Part shown: positions 21,568 to 30,971 of the stretch, in pieces
How positions within the stretch are numbered: the first letter of the stretch is position 1
How the letters are laid out: every line of letters begins with the position of its first letter
Assembly: GCA_025201865.1 (NCBI GenBank)
Contig: MU602720.1
Span: 11,091-73,821 of the forward strand
Source: Ramicandelaber brevisporus
Lineage: Eukaryota > Kickxellomycota > Ramicandelaberales > Ramicandelaberaceae
Direction: 5' to 3'
DNA length: 62,731 nt
The notes under the pieces: model-generated
Seen by the model: only the letters and a program-made list of their open reading frames with translations
Database searches by the model: none
Told to the model about the DNA's origin: nothing
Made by a program: the position numbers and the translations under genes

Positions 21568-23007
21568 ATGTCGGCACCAGCAGCAGCTTCAGCTGCCCCA
21601 GTTGCCAGCGACGCCACTGTTCAGCGTCCAGATAACGAGCAGCAGCGCCAGGAAGACGACTCTGCTACCGGCTGCTCTGTTTCCGAGACAGCATTCAACC
21701 TGCTCAATACCATTTGCGGTTCTGGTCTTCTTGGACTGCCGTTTGCCCTGCGCGAAGGTGGATTCTGGTTCACGGCATTCGCTATTCTTGTGAGCCCATA
21801 CGTCGCCAACTTTGGTCTGTACGTTCTCATCAAGGCTGGTGCGAGAAAGGGCATTTTTGACTTCCCGCAGCTTGCGCTGACCACTACTGGTCGTGCTGGC
21901 CAGCAGTTCCTCAACTTTGCAGTGTTGGTCAGCTGCATTGGATGCACGTTGAGCTATCTGATCATTGCAGGCGATGTGCTGCCGCCACTGGTCACTCAGT
22001 ACCTGCCAGGCTACTTCTATGACTACGTTTACACCCGTGAGTTTGCCATTCTGGCCTCTGCAATTGGCTTCGTCTTGCCGCTGCTGTTCTTCCGCACTTT
22101 GGCTCCACTGGCCAGCGCGTCCATCGTATCTGTCCTGTGCCTCCCTGTCATCTTGCTGCTGGTTGCTGTGCGTGGTCCTCTCCATGCCGCTGATCATCCA
22201 CACACGTACCGCACATTTGGAGACCGCATCTTCTCAGCTCTCGCCATGGTCAGCTTCTCCTTTGTGTCGTCTCAGTCTGCCTTCCCCATCTTTGTCACCA
22301 TGGCTGACCGCACTCCAAGCTCGTGGTTCAAGGCCACCACTTTGGCTACCACCGGCGCTGTTCTCGTCTCGCTGACCTTTGCCGTGATTGGCTACATCTC
22401 CTTTGGTGATGATATCATGGCCAACTTGTTCAAGAACTTCCCACTTGATGATGTCTATATCAACGTTGCCCGCTTCTTGCTTGCTCTCGAACTGCTGCTG
22501 ACTTATCCAATGCTGTTCTACCCAGCCCGCACTCTCATTTTGTCCTCAATCGGCTTCGAGTCTAGCGAGCGCCAGTCATCTCAGAATGTGCACATTGTGT
22601 CGACTGTCATCCTGTTCATTCTGACTGTGTTCGGTGCCATCAACATTACCGATTTGGGTCTTGTGTTCAAGGTTATTGGCGCTGTGGCTGCCAGTGCTCT
22701 GGCGTTCATTTGCCCAGCCGTTGTCTACTTGGCTGTTTACGGTGTGTCTGTTGGTGGTCGCAAGCCACTGCAGCCAGCCTCCAGCGAGGATGAAGCCAAC
22801 ACTGCCACCGACTACTCTGAGACTGAGGATGCTCCACTGTTGAACCAGCAGGGCGAGGCTACTCCAGAGTCCGGTCTCGATGTTGAGGCTGCCCGCGCTC
22901 GCCGTCTCAAGCTGCGCAACGGCTCACTGTTCTTGCTCAGCTTTGGTGTCCTCATCTTCACTACCGGCACCTGGGCTTCTCTCCAAGAGATCCTTGCCAA
23001 GAACTAA
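21568..23007 (+). CDS. Amino acid permease (AAAP / SLC38-Avt type)
   Basis: Membrane transporter of the amino acid/auxin permease family, like fungal Avt vacuolar exporters and animal SLC38. The 479-residue protein has a short acidic N-terminus and then about 11 hydrophobic helices. Helix 1 carries the family hallmark ETAFNLLNTICGSGLLGLPF, with the unwound GSGLLGLP sodium/substrate site. Later segments include IGYISFGDDIMANLF, also typical. A cytosolic loop rich in Ser/Asp/Glu (about residues 400-455) lies before the last helix SLFLLSFGVLIFTTGTW. Substrate and membrane location (vacuole or plasma membrane) are not determinable. No introns are in the coding region. Confidence 0.92.
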   Translation: MSAPAAASAAPVASDATVQRPDNEQQRQEDDSATGCSVSETAFNLLNTICGSGLLGLPFALREGGFWFTAFAILVSPYVANFGLYVLIKAGARKGIFDFPQLALTTTGRAGQQFLNFAVLVSCIGCTLSYLIIAGDVLPPLVTQYLPGYFYDYVYTREFAILASAIGFVLPLLFFRTLAPLASASIVSVLCLPVILLLVAVRGPLHAADHPHTYRTFGDRIFSALAMVSFSFVSSQSAFPIFVTMADRTPSSWFKATTLATTGAVLVSLTFAVIGYISFGDDIMANLFKNFPLDDVYINVARFLLALELLLTYPMLFYPARTLILSSIGFESSERQSSQNVHIVSTVILFILTVFGAINITDLGLVFKVIGAVAASALAFICPAVVYLAVYGVSVGGRKPLQPASSEDEANTATDYSETEDAPLLNQQGEATPESGLDVEAARARRLKLRNGSLFLLSFGVLIFTTGTWASLQEILAKN

Positions 23008-23183
23008 ATCACTGCGATAATGTTTAGCATAACATGACATAACTTAACATAAATTTTATAGCACTAATAATCGTTTCCTTTTTAGTTTTAATTGTTTTTT
23101 CTTAGTTTGTTTCTCAGTTTGCTTATAGTTTGTTTTTATTCAAAGTGTCTTCTTTTTCTATTAGACCGAATACTTGTAGCTAT

Positions 23184-24497
23184 TCAAAGCCTCCAAGTGA
23201 GCTCAACAATCTCTCGCTTGACATAGGCATCAATCATTCTAACAACTCTGATATTCATTTGACCATCGGCTTCCACCATTTGTCTAAAATTAAACATACT
23301 TCCGCTCAATCCAAAGTAGATGGACTTGGCTGCAACCAGGGCAACGCTGGTGGGTTTGCGGGACAGTGTGGCTTTGATGAGACTGTAGAGCGACTGCTGA
23401 GATGATAGTTCATAAATAGTTTCTGATGTAAGAATCACATCGTATCCATCCTCACTGCCTGAAGACGAAGAAGCTGAATTTAAAAGAGTATTCAATCGTG
23501 CCCAGTCTCCAGAAAAGAATTTGCAGCGCGAGTTGACAATGTTTGATGTGGATGATTTCCAGCTGGCCAATTCTTCTGCACTCAATGTCGATGAACCACT
23601 CTCCAGGTGTTCCTTTTGCTCTCCTTGTTCTCTTTGTTCCCTCTGCTTCTTCTTTTCAATTTCATCCTGATCAAGTTCATACTCCTCAATTTTACCATCT
23701 TCAAGATCCAGTTCAATTGATGCACCCTGCGTGGCATACTCCTCTACATTGCACTTCCGCGCCAATTCATGAGATACACTGGTGTTGGCCAATGCATTTG
23801 GCATTGTGACCATCTCAATAACTTCCTTATTGAAATCCTGCATCACTATCAGCTTTGGCCCCTTGCCATCGCCATCGCCATTGCCATTGCATGTAATCTT
23901 GGACAGTAGATACAATGATGGAAGTGCAGATCCACATCCCAATTCGAGCACAGTTTTACCATTAAAGTAGCCCAGTGGCTGACTGTGTAAATATTGAACG
24001 AGATCATTGCTGCATTCCCACGTCTTGAGCCCACCCTCATAAATGCCCTTAATCAAGTCTGACGGACCTCCTCCCAGCGGTAGTTTGCACATTACCACCT
24101 CATTTGCCATATTGTTTGCATTCGTCTGTTTTGCTGATTCCATATTATTGGTAGTGGCGGTGTTGTTGTTGTTGCTGTTGTTGTTGTTGTTGTTGTTTGT
24201 CAATGGATCTGTCAACGCGAGCTGGTATTGAATATCCGACAGCTGGCGACGCAATAACACAATCGGCTCTTTGGATTCTGTCAATGCTGCTGAAGATGGA
24301 TAGACGTGAGCCACATCAAACACCAATGATGGAACTGGTGGCCATTGTGGCGAGATCTCAGCTTCTTGGTCAGTTGGCTGGCTTTGCTGAATTTCGCACG
24401 CGTCCAGCTGGGCAGTCGTGCTCTCAACCACCACGTCCATAGCATCGGACTGCTGTTCCACTCCGTCGTTGTCGATCGCAAAGTCAAACTTGAACAT
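23184..24497 (-). CDS. HPM1: Protein-histidine N-methyltransferase (METTL18/Hpm1)
   Basis: SAM-dependent methyltransferase that modifies a histidine of ribosomal protein uL3 in yeast and human. The 437-residue protein has an N-terminal low-complexity part with a poly-Asn run. The core begins with DLIKGIYEGGLKTWECSNDL, then motif I KTVLELGCGSALPSLYLL, motif II MQDFNKEVIEM, the FFSGDW segment, the diagnostic DVILTSETIY and the C-terminal VAAKSIYFGLSG. A charged Glu/Lys/Gln insertion of about 50 residues lies between the strand with VSHELARKC and the FFSGDW segment, longer than in characterised homologues. It is expected in cytosol and nucleus. Confidence 0.9.
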   Translation of the reverse strand: MFKFDFAIDNDGVEQQSDAMDVVVESTTAQLDACEIQQSQPTDQEAEISPQWPPVPSLVFDVAHVYPSSAALTESKEPIVLLRRQLSDIQYQLALTDPLTNNNNNNNSNNNNTATTNNMESAKQTNANNMANEVVMCKLPLGGGPSDLIKGIYEGGLKTWECSNDLVQYLHSQPLGYFNGKTVLELGCGSALPSLYLLSKITCNGNGDGDGKGPKLIVMQDFNKEVIEMVTMPNALANTSVSHELARKCNVEEYATQGASIELDLEDGKIEEYELDQDEIEKKKQREQREQGEQKEHLESGSSTLSAEELASWKSSTSNIVNSRCKFFSGDWARLNTLLNSASSSSGSEDGYDVILTSETIYELSSQQSLYSLIKATLSRKPTSVALVAAKSIYFGLSGSMFNFRQMVEADGQMNIRVVRMIDAYVKREIVELTWRL

Positions 24498-24581
24498 CTT
24501 CTAGCCGATGAATTTTAATTTTAATTGTGTTTTCTTGATTGAATTGATTGAATTGAGTTGAATAAGACGAGGAGGGTGATT

Positions 24582-24896
24582 TTAAGTTGCAGTTGAAAAG
24601 GAGGCGTCAGTGCTACTTGCCACACTATTGGAGTTTATCATTGCCGTATTGGTACTGGTAGTGGCCGTGCTGGTCGCTAAAGTGGGTAGCGGGGTGGATT
24701 CCTCGATGAGTGCAGCCTTCTTGCTGCTGCTGATATGCTCTCTCCAATCCATGGACATGCTCTGCGACTTTTTTGCCGTTTGCTGGAACTCATCTCGCAT
24801 GCGAACGCCGTCGTCCTTCATTGCGAGATAGTAGGCCAGGCCGCATGCCGCAGTCAGGACACCCCAGCCATAGAACACAGACGCACGAGTATTCAT
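24582..24896 (-). CDS. Small single-pass membrane protein, unknown
   Basis: The 104-residue product has an N-terminal transmembrane segment (FYGWGVLTAACGLAYYLAM, residues about 8-26) followed by a charged helix (KDDGVRMRDEFQQTAKKSQ) and a Ser/Thr/Ala/Asn-rich tail. The short N-terminus, single helix and basic follow-on resemble small mitochondrial inner-membrane proteins, but no family is recognised. It lies 84 bp from the end of the METTL18 start, in the same orientation. Confidence 0.55.
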   Translation of the reverse strand: MNTRASVFYGWGVLTAACGLAYYLAMKDDGVRMRDEFQQTAKKSQSMSMDWREHISSSKKAALIEESTPLPTLATSTATTSTNTAMINSNSVASSTDASFSTAT

Positions 24897-25447
24897 TGCT
24901 ACTGTATCAGTACTGTATCAGGAAAAAGCAATAGAGTAAAAGTATTGAAAAAAAAAGTATTGAAAAGTTCTGTTTGGGTTTCTCTGTCCTTGCTACGAGA
25001 TGACCGTTTTTGCTTCTTCTTCTGCCTCTTTTTTTTTTCCGAGATATTTTGGTTTTAAATTATAATCAAACAATGAATTGAGTTAAGAGGTTCTCTTCTG
25101 CCTCTTTTCCTCTGCTTTCTCATGCTTGTCTTCTCCCTCTCTCCGGAATTGGCCGCTTGTTTGCAACTGTATTTTGCAACTGTAATTTTGCAAATCGCAA
25201 TCGCAGTTACAATTGTTGTTGTTTTTTGTTGCTGTTGTTGTGAATTAATTTTTTCTCAAATTATCCCGAACGTGAACGAATTTTCCAAAAGAGAGAGCGA
25301 ATGCTGTGAATTTTTAAAGCGGCAAAAAAAAATCAGCACCTCTCGGCGTTGAGAGTGCAGATCCAGCGCAGAATCAGGATCGCTGACTTCCTCTCGCAAA
25401 CTATCGCAACTACCAAAGTAAAAGAGTCGCTTAGCTAACGCCGTAAA

Positions 25448-26760
25448 ATGTACGATTCACCATCGACCCGAAACAGGCTGCTCTTCTTCTGAACGAAGAG
25501 GCAGAGGCAGAGGAAACAGAAGACTACGAGGAAACTGGGCAAGCTCCGTTGATCAAGCAGCTAGATTGGGAAACAGTGCACTCTGATTTCAGCTCGATCT
25601 TGAAGCTACCTTTGGTGGAATCTGTCTGTCCGTCTGTCTGTTTGTCTCTCTTCCTCTCTCCCCGTGAAGAAGCCACAGACCAAGCATAGAGCACACCATC
25701 CATTCGCAACGACCGACGACTCGCAGCTGCAACACAACCACAATTCAGCCTCTCTCTCTCTCTCTCTCCCTCAATGCTCAATGCATTCATTGTCAGTTCA
25801 GCAGTCTTATTCCATCCACCAAGTCACCAGTGTTTATTATTCATATTTTATATTGCGCAGCAAACCGTATTTGTCAGACGGTGCTGCAGCAATATAATCT
25901 TGTTTTGGCACTGGTGTTGATACTGGTACTGCGAGGTCTCTTTGTGTCGTTTTTGCGAATGGATGATGGTGTTATTATGCTCGATTTGATTGCTTTTTAT
26001 TGATTGTTGTTTATGCCCCAAAGTGCTTGACAAACTGATGAATACTGACACTTTATGATTGCACTCCTATTGTGATTATTGTACACACTCTCTGATTGCT
26101 CTTTATGATACCACCACCAACAGGACCAACCTTCGCACCCAGAAGCGTCTCGCTGCCTCCATCCTCAAGTGCGGTAAGCGCAAGGTCTGGATTGACCCAT
26201 CTGAGGTTTCTGAGGTCAACAATGCCCACTCCCGCGCCGAGATCCGCAAGGTTATCAACCGCGGTCTGATCCTCAAGCAGGCTGACAAGGCTGTCTCCCG
26301 CTTCCGCGTCCGTGAGAAGCTCGCCGCCAAGCGCAAGGGTCGCCACACTGGTCACGGTAAGCGCCGTGGTACTGCCGAGGCTCGTATGCCATCCACTGTC
26401 CTCTGGATGCGCCGCCAGCGTGTTCTCCGTCGTCTGCTCAAGAAGTACCGTGAGAGCGGCAAGATTGACAAGCACCTGTACCACAAGCTGTACCTCCGCT
26501 CCAAGGGTAACGTCTTCAAGAACAAGCGTGTCCTGATGGAGTTCATCCACAAGGCCAAGGCTGAGAAGATCCGTGCCCAGCTCCTTGCCGAGCAGGCTGA
26601 GGCTCAGCGCAACAAGAACAAGGCTGCCCGTGAGCGCCGTGCCCTCCGTGTTGAGGCCAAGCGCAACGAGCTCCTCGGTCTGTCTGCCCCAGCTACCGTT
26701 GAGGTCGATGCCCCAGCTGCCGCTGAGAAGCCAGAGAAGAAGAAGCCAGCCAAGAAATAA
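25448..26760 (+). CDS. RPL19: 60S ribosomal protein L19 (eL19), start codon split by an intron
   Basis: Large-subunit ribosomal protein that forms an intersubunit bridge. The exon from 26,124 encodes [20 protein letters not shown] and continues through the typical [28 protein letters not shown] and [12 protein letters not shown] segments to a Lys-rich tail, but no ATG precedes it in the exon. The acceptor ...CCAACAG|G at 26,123 leaves a G that must complete the start codon. The only upstream ATGT is at 25,448 (aaaAT|GTACGA), which would supply AT plus a GT donor. Splicing gives ATG ACC AAC, i.e. MTNLRTQ, matching the family N-terminus MxNLRTQ. The inferred intron is 25,450-26,123 (674 nt). 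Total is 212 residues. Codon use is strongly C-ending, as in highly expressed genes. Confidence 0.9.
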
Positions 26761-27508
26761 ATGCGCTTATTTCAATCAACAATCTATTGAAAACCTTAAA
26801 CCCCTTGCATAGTAGTATATAATCCGATGAGAATTAATATTGATTGTCACAGTGATGAGTTACAAGTGTGTACAGAGCTGTTTCTAAGCGATGAACATGT
26901 ATTTGGTTGCCAGAAGCTGGAGTTGAACATCAGTTGGCCTGTTAGTTCCAAGTAACATACAGAGGATGCTTACATCAGTGGCGCGCAATCCATCCACCTG
27001 CCCGTCAACAATGAAAATTAATGGCGGACATCTGCTAGTCTTCCCCTTGCTATTTATTTATTTGCTTTGAAGTGGCTCAGGTGGCGACTAGTGTCTTTTA
27101 AACTAGCTGTCGGAGAGGAACGGATGTGGAGCTGGAGAAAGGAGAGAGACAAGGAGAAAGAAAGAAAGAGGCACCAAGGTCACATGATGTAGTTTTTTTT
27201 GTCACTGGCGCCATCTTGCGTGCTTGTGCACAGTACACCACACACTCTCCCTCTCTCTATCTATCTCCCCTCACTCCGTGGTGTTGTTGTGTCTTTTTTC
27301 AGTCACTCGCTTTCTACTGTGTATTCGGACACTTTTGAAGCCGTTTCAACCCTCCAACCCGTCCGACCTTCGACGCTACTACCTCTTTCATTTCTCTTGT
27401 TCAGACACACCTGTATCACACAACAACTAACCTACACACTCACATACACACACACACAGACACACGGACACACGGACACACAAAACAGCAAAGAAGTATA
27501 GAGCAAAG
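26761..27508. other. Intergenic region
   Basis: AT-rich flank of RPL19, then the pyrimidine-rich leader of the gene at 27,509, ending in CA/CACA dinucleotide runs (27,435-27,482). No gene or RNA is recognised. Confidence 0.5.
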
Positions 27509-27754
27509 ATGGCACCAGCTCGTCAAGCCGCAGCCTCAGCCACTCCGACTCCTGGTCAGTTCGCAGCCAAGGCTGCTGTACTATGGTCGAAACCCGCAGT
27601 CAAAGCTGCGGCTCTCGTTGGAGTAGGCGCATTCGGCTTGTATCAACTGTTCGGATCGCACGAAGAACAACAACGCCAGGCATCCGCGGAAGCACATCGC
27701 CGCGTTCATGGTGGCTTTGGAGTCCACATTACACGTTCTGGCGGCGGCATCTAA
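27509..27754 (+). CDS. Small membrane protein, unknown (81 aa)
   Basis: Short but convincing reading frame: good leader, ATG in the context AAAGATGGC, and a defined hydrophobic segment. Residues about 1-30 are Ala/Lys-rich with no acidic residue, suggesting mitochondrial targeting. Residues 32-49 (AALVGVGAFGLYQLFG) are a likely transmembrane helix, then an acidic/Gln helix (SHEEQQRQASAEAHRR) and a Gly-rich tail HGGFGVHITRSGGGI. It may be a small respiratory-chain or translocase subunit; no family is recognised. Confidence 0.5.
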   Translation: MAPARQAAASATPTPGQFAAKAAVLWSKPAVKAAALVGVGAFGLYQLFGSHEEQQRQASAEAHRRVHGGFGVHITRSGGGI

Positions 27755-27984
27755 ACCCAGCAAATCAATAAACAAAAGATATGCATCAATATAACGTCAA
27801 GAAACAAACAAACAACATATTGTACAATACACAAAGTTTAGTTCAAAAACTTGTTTCAAAAAGGGAATAGAATAGGATAGGATATGATAGAACAGAATGG
27901 GGTTTGCGTTCATTCATTGATTTATTAACTTATTGGTTCATTGATTCATTAATCTATTTACTTCTTTAGCCCTGTACTAGACGC

Positions 27985-28962
27985 TCAGGAAGAAAGGGCA
28001 GCAGGAAGTTGCTTGGATTTGAAGTAATCAGCCATTGACATCGAGCTCTTCTTGAGCTCAACCATTGTCGAGCAAGGCTCTTCGGCTGGCGAAGGCTCGG
28101 GAGATTGGGCACGGCTGTTGATTGTGGACGCCGATGGTGTTGCAGAAGCCGACCTGACACCGAGAATCTCAGCCACGGATTTGGCATCCTGAGTACTCAT
28201 TCGCTTGTTTGCAAGATATCTAGATCTGAAATTGTGGCGACCGCGAGCAGGCATCTGAACTGGTGTGACTGGCTGAGGTGTTGCTGAGACTGCTTCTTCA
28301 TTGGTATCATCAGATTTCTTGGATCTCTTCTTTGACTTTTCGCTGCTATCTTCATTGTCGCTCGAGTCGCTGCTGCTGCTGTTACCATCATCCGACCGAG
28401 ATCGCTTCTTAGACTTTTTGCTATCCTTCTTCTTTTCATCTTTACTCTTCTTCTTTTCCTTCTTTTCCTTCTTTTCTCTCCTAGCCTCTTTATCTTCCTT
28501 ATCCTTTTTGTCCTTTTTACTCTTTTTATCGCTTTTGTTACTCTTTTCTGATTTCGATTTCGACTTTGACTTTGACTTTGACTTCTTCTCTTTACCACTA
28601 TCATTGTCATTGTCATTGTCATTGTTATCTGCTTCTGTTGTTTCTACATTATCCTTAGTGTCGCTATTGTTATCGTCATTAACTCTTTGATTCAAGCTTG
28701 ACAACAAATCATCAAATGCACTGCGAGATTCCAACCAGTTATCAGTATTATCCGTCTTCATTCCCAATCCAAACTTGTCATCTTTTAGCGACACTTTGAC
28801 ATGCGTATCTGTGCCATCTTCATGTTTGCCTAATCCTTTACCTGGAGCCCAACCCATTTTGGCAAGTAGCTTGAACCCAAACTTGCTCTCATCTTTGCTC
28901 CAGTTGACGTTCTGAGGATCAGCTACAAGGCGCTGCTTCTTCTTTGGTGCCGCAAGTCCCAT
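27985..28962 (-). CDS. PXR1: PinX1/Pxr1 G-patch protein
   Basis: Nucleolar G-patch protein that activates the Prp43 helicase in rRNA and snoRNA maturation; the mammalian homologue PINX1 also inhibits telomerase. The 325-residue protein begins with the diagnostic MGLAAPKKKQRLVADPQN and NWSKDESKFGFKLLAKMGW, followed by the G-patch glycine series (GWAPGKGLGKHEDG, HVKVSLKDDKFGLG). The centre is a very long Lys/Ser/Glu run on the nuclear/nucleolar localisation side. The C-terminus includes RHNFRSRYLANKRM, conserved in the family. Length is typical. Confidence 0.94.
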   Translation of the reverse strand: MGLAAPKKKQRLVADPQNVNWSKDESKFGFKLLAKMGWAPGKGLGKHEDGTDTHVKVSLKDDKFGLGMKTDNTDNWLESRSAFDDLLSSLNQRVNDDNNSDTKDNVETTEADNNDNDNDNDSGKEKKSKSKSKSKSKSEKSNKSDKKSKKDKKDKEDKEARREKKEKKEKKKSKDEKKKDSKKSKKRSRSDDGNSSSSDSSDNEDSSEKSKKRSKKSDDTNEEAVSATPQPVTPVQMPARGRHNFRSRYLANKRMSTQDAKSVAEILGVRSASATPSASTINSRAQSPEPSPAEEPCSTMVELKKSSMSMADYFKSKQLPAALSS

Positions 28963-29178
28963 CTACCGTTGTTATCGCTGCTGCTTTTGCTGTTACTGCT
29001 ACTGTTGCTGTTGCTGTTGCTGCTGGTTGATCTCACGAATGAGTAGATTTTGGCTAGATTACGCTTTGTGCTTTTTTGCTTTTGTTTTTGTTTTTGTTTT
29101 TATTGTTTTTATTCTGTGAATGGTTAAAGTTGCTAAACAAAGTGGCATTAAAAACGACAATAAAAAAGAAAATGATGC

Positions 29179-30165
29179 TTAATTGGCAATACGCTTGACA
29201 AGCTCGGTGACGAGCAGCTCCATATCCTTGGCACGGACAGCACTGGCGGCCAGTACTTCAGCGTGAGTAGCCGCTGGTGGTTCCTCGACAATAGCCTGCT
29301 CAGCAACCTCGAGACCATTCTCCTTTCTCCACTCCTCATCCTCCAAATCCTTGGCGGAGCGCTCGCGGTTTGTAACAACCACGTTCGTCACAAGCGACAG
29401 GGTCAGCACTCTCAGTCCGCTGTGGCGAGAAATGATAACCTCCGGGATTGTGCTCATGCCAACAATGTCGGCGCCAAGGCTGCGCAGAGCACGACCCTCA
29501 GCACGAGTCTCGTAGGATGGACCAGCGACGAACGCATAGATGCCCTCGTGAACACGCAGTGGCTCCTTGCCAGCAGATGGCTGGGAAAGAGCTGGGGTCT
29601 GGCGAACGGTGCGGAAGACGAGCTTGCGCAGCTCCAGGTCGTAGGCATCGCTGGTGGCTGGGAAACGAGTACCGAACAGCTCGAGGTTTGGACCAATGAG
29701 CGGGTTGTTGCCGGCAAGACCAGGCAGAGCAATGTGGTCAGCAACAGCGACGACATCGCCAACGTTGAACTCTGGGTTCAGAGCACCGACGGCATTGGTC
29801 AGAATGATGGTGTGGATGCCGAGCAGCTTCATGACACGAAGTGGCAGGGTGGTCTGCTGGAGAGTGTGGCCCTCGTAGAAGTGGTAGCGGCCCTGCATGC
29901 AGATGGTTGGGACGCCAGCGAGAAGACCAAAGACGAGCTTGCCAGCATGGCCAGCAACGGTGCTGTTGACGAAGCCTGGAATGGTGTTGTATGGGATTTC
30001 GACAACGTCGCCGGTGAGCAGCGCGCCGAGACCACCCAGACCAGAGCCGCAGACAATGCCGACCTGTGGGTGCGCGAGCGAGGCTGGGAGCTGCGACTTG
30101 AGGTAGACGGCGGCCTCGGTGTAGGAGGTCTCTGGGAGGAAGCGTGGGTCGTTGGCAAGCGTCAT
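29179..30165 (-). CDS. PNP1: Purine nucleoside phosphorylase
   Basis: Phosphorolysis of inosine and guanosine to base plus ribose 1-phosphate in purine salvage. The 328-residue protein (trimeric PNP type) contains the phosphate-binding GSGLGGLG and VAGHAGKLVFG, the GRYHFYEGH motif, TNAVGALNPEF, the base-binding AGPSYETRAEGRALRSLG with VGMSTIPEVI, and the N-x region SLVTNVV with the conserved Asn. A short Pro/Ser insertion (TPALSQPSAGKEPLRV) is seen before HEGIYAF. ATG 30,165 is preferred over the in-frame GTG one codon upstream. Codon bias toward C-ending codons suggests high expression. Confidence 0.95.
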   Translation of the reverse strand: MTLANDPRFLPETSYTEAAVYLKSQLPASLAHPQVGIVCGSGLGGLGALLTGDVVEIPYNTIPGFVNSTVAGHAGKLVFGLLAGVPTICMQGRYHFYEGHTLQQTTLPLRVMKLLGIHTIILTNAVGALNPEFNVGDVVAVADHIALPGLAGNNPLIGPNLELFGTRFPATSDAYDLELRKLVFRTVRQTPALSQPSAGKEPLRVHEGIYAFVAGPSYETRAEGRALRSLGADIVGMSTIPEVIISRHSGLRVLTLSLVTNVVVTNRERSAKDLEDEEWRKENGLEVAEQAIVEEPPAATHAEVLAASAVRAKDMELLVTELVKRIAN

Positions 30166-30971
30166 CACGGTTTATAAAGTTGCTCTGAAGATGAACAGGA
30201 AGAAAAAAGAAAAGTTACGAAGGGAAAAGAAACAAGGAAATGGAAAAGGGAAAAGGGAAAGGCAAGGTGGGAAAGTTCTGACAAACTCGAACAAACTCGC
30301 ACAGGTGCGGCAACACAAGTCCGAAGAAGCAGCAGCTAGATCTTCTTCTACTTCTGGCTCGACTGACTCGACTGACTCGAGCAGGTTTGCGCACTTGCGT
30401 TTGACAGGCTGGATCCGGATCTATTCAATTCCGGGCAAATAGAACTAGCATGCGATAGGATCATCAGGCCTGGCGGCCACATGATCATCGACCATCGACA
30501 ATCAAATTATCACAGCACTAAAATCAGTTTAAATCCAAAACCAATAAAAACCAAAAACCAAACCAAACCAAAAGTGAGAAAATGAGAAAAAGAACAAATT
30601 AACACAATGGTTTGTTCTTAATAAACAGCTTCATTGATCCTTTCTTTGGTGGTGATGGTAATTAGGGGAATGAAGAAGAAAAAAAAACAAGTTGTAATCA
30701 ACGTGTCAATATTCGAGATGGTTCAAAAAAAATATTGGAAAGGAGGTTTGGTAGCCATGTTGGTTGATACAACTCCTTTTGTGACATGCTGCCACATCCT
30801 TATTCTGTCGTACTAATTATTCGTCCTCTTCCCTCACTCTGTTCATATCGCATGCCCAACTTCGTCCACCAATATCGACACCAGCATTAACACCAACGCT
30901 AACACCAATATCGACACCTCTTTGTTCATCGCACACTGACTATACATTACCACCAGGTACTTTAACCACAA
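30166..30971. other. Intergenic region with divergent promoters
   Basis: About 800 bp between PNP (minus) and the bHLH-like gene (plus). There is a purine-rich AAAGGGAAA segment next to PNP (30,190-30,270), CGACTGACT repeats near 30,360, A-rich runs and a leader with AACACCAACGCTAACACCAATATCGACACC imperfect repeats. No gene is recognised. Confidence 0.5.

Noticed and set aside
25950-26055. C/D-box snoRNA in the long RPL19 intron
   Set aside because: ATGATGG and CTGATGA...CTGA words are present, but the D' and C' boxes would overlap and no terminal stem pairs; not enough support.
29263-30177. 304-codon plus-strand frame
   Set aside because: Antisense of purine nucleoside phosphorylase, whose frame has all catalytic motifs; the long shadow follows from its biased codon use.
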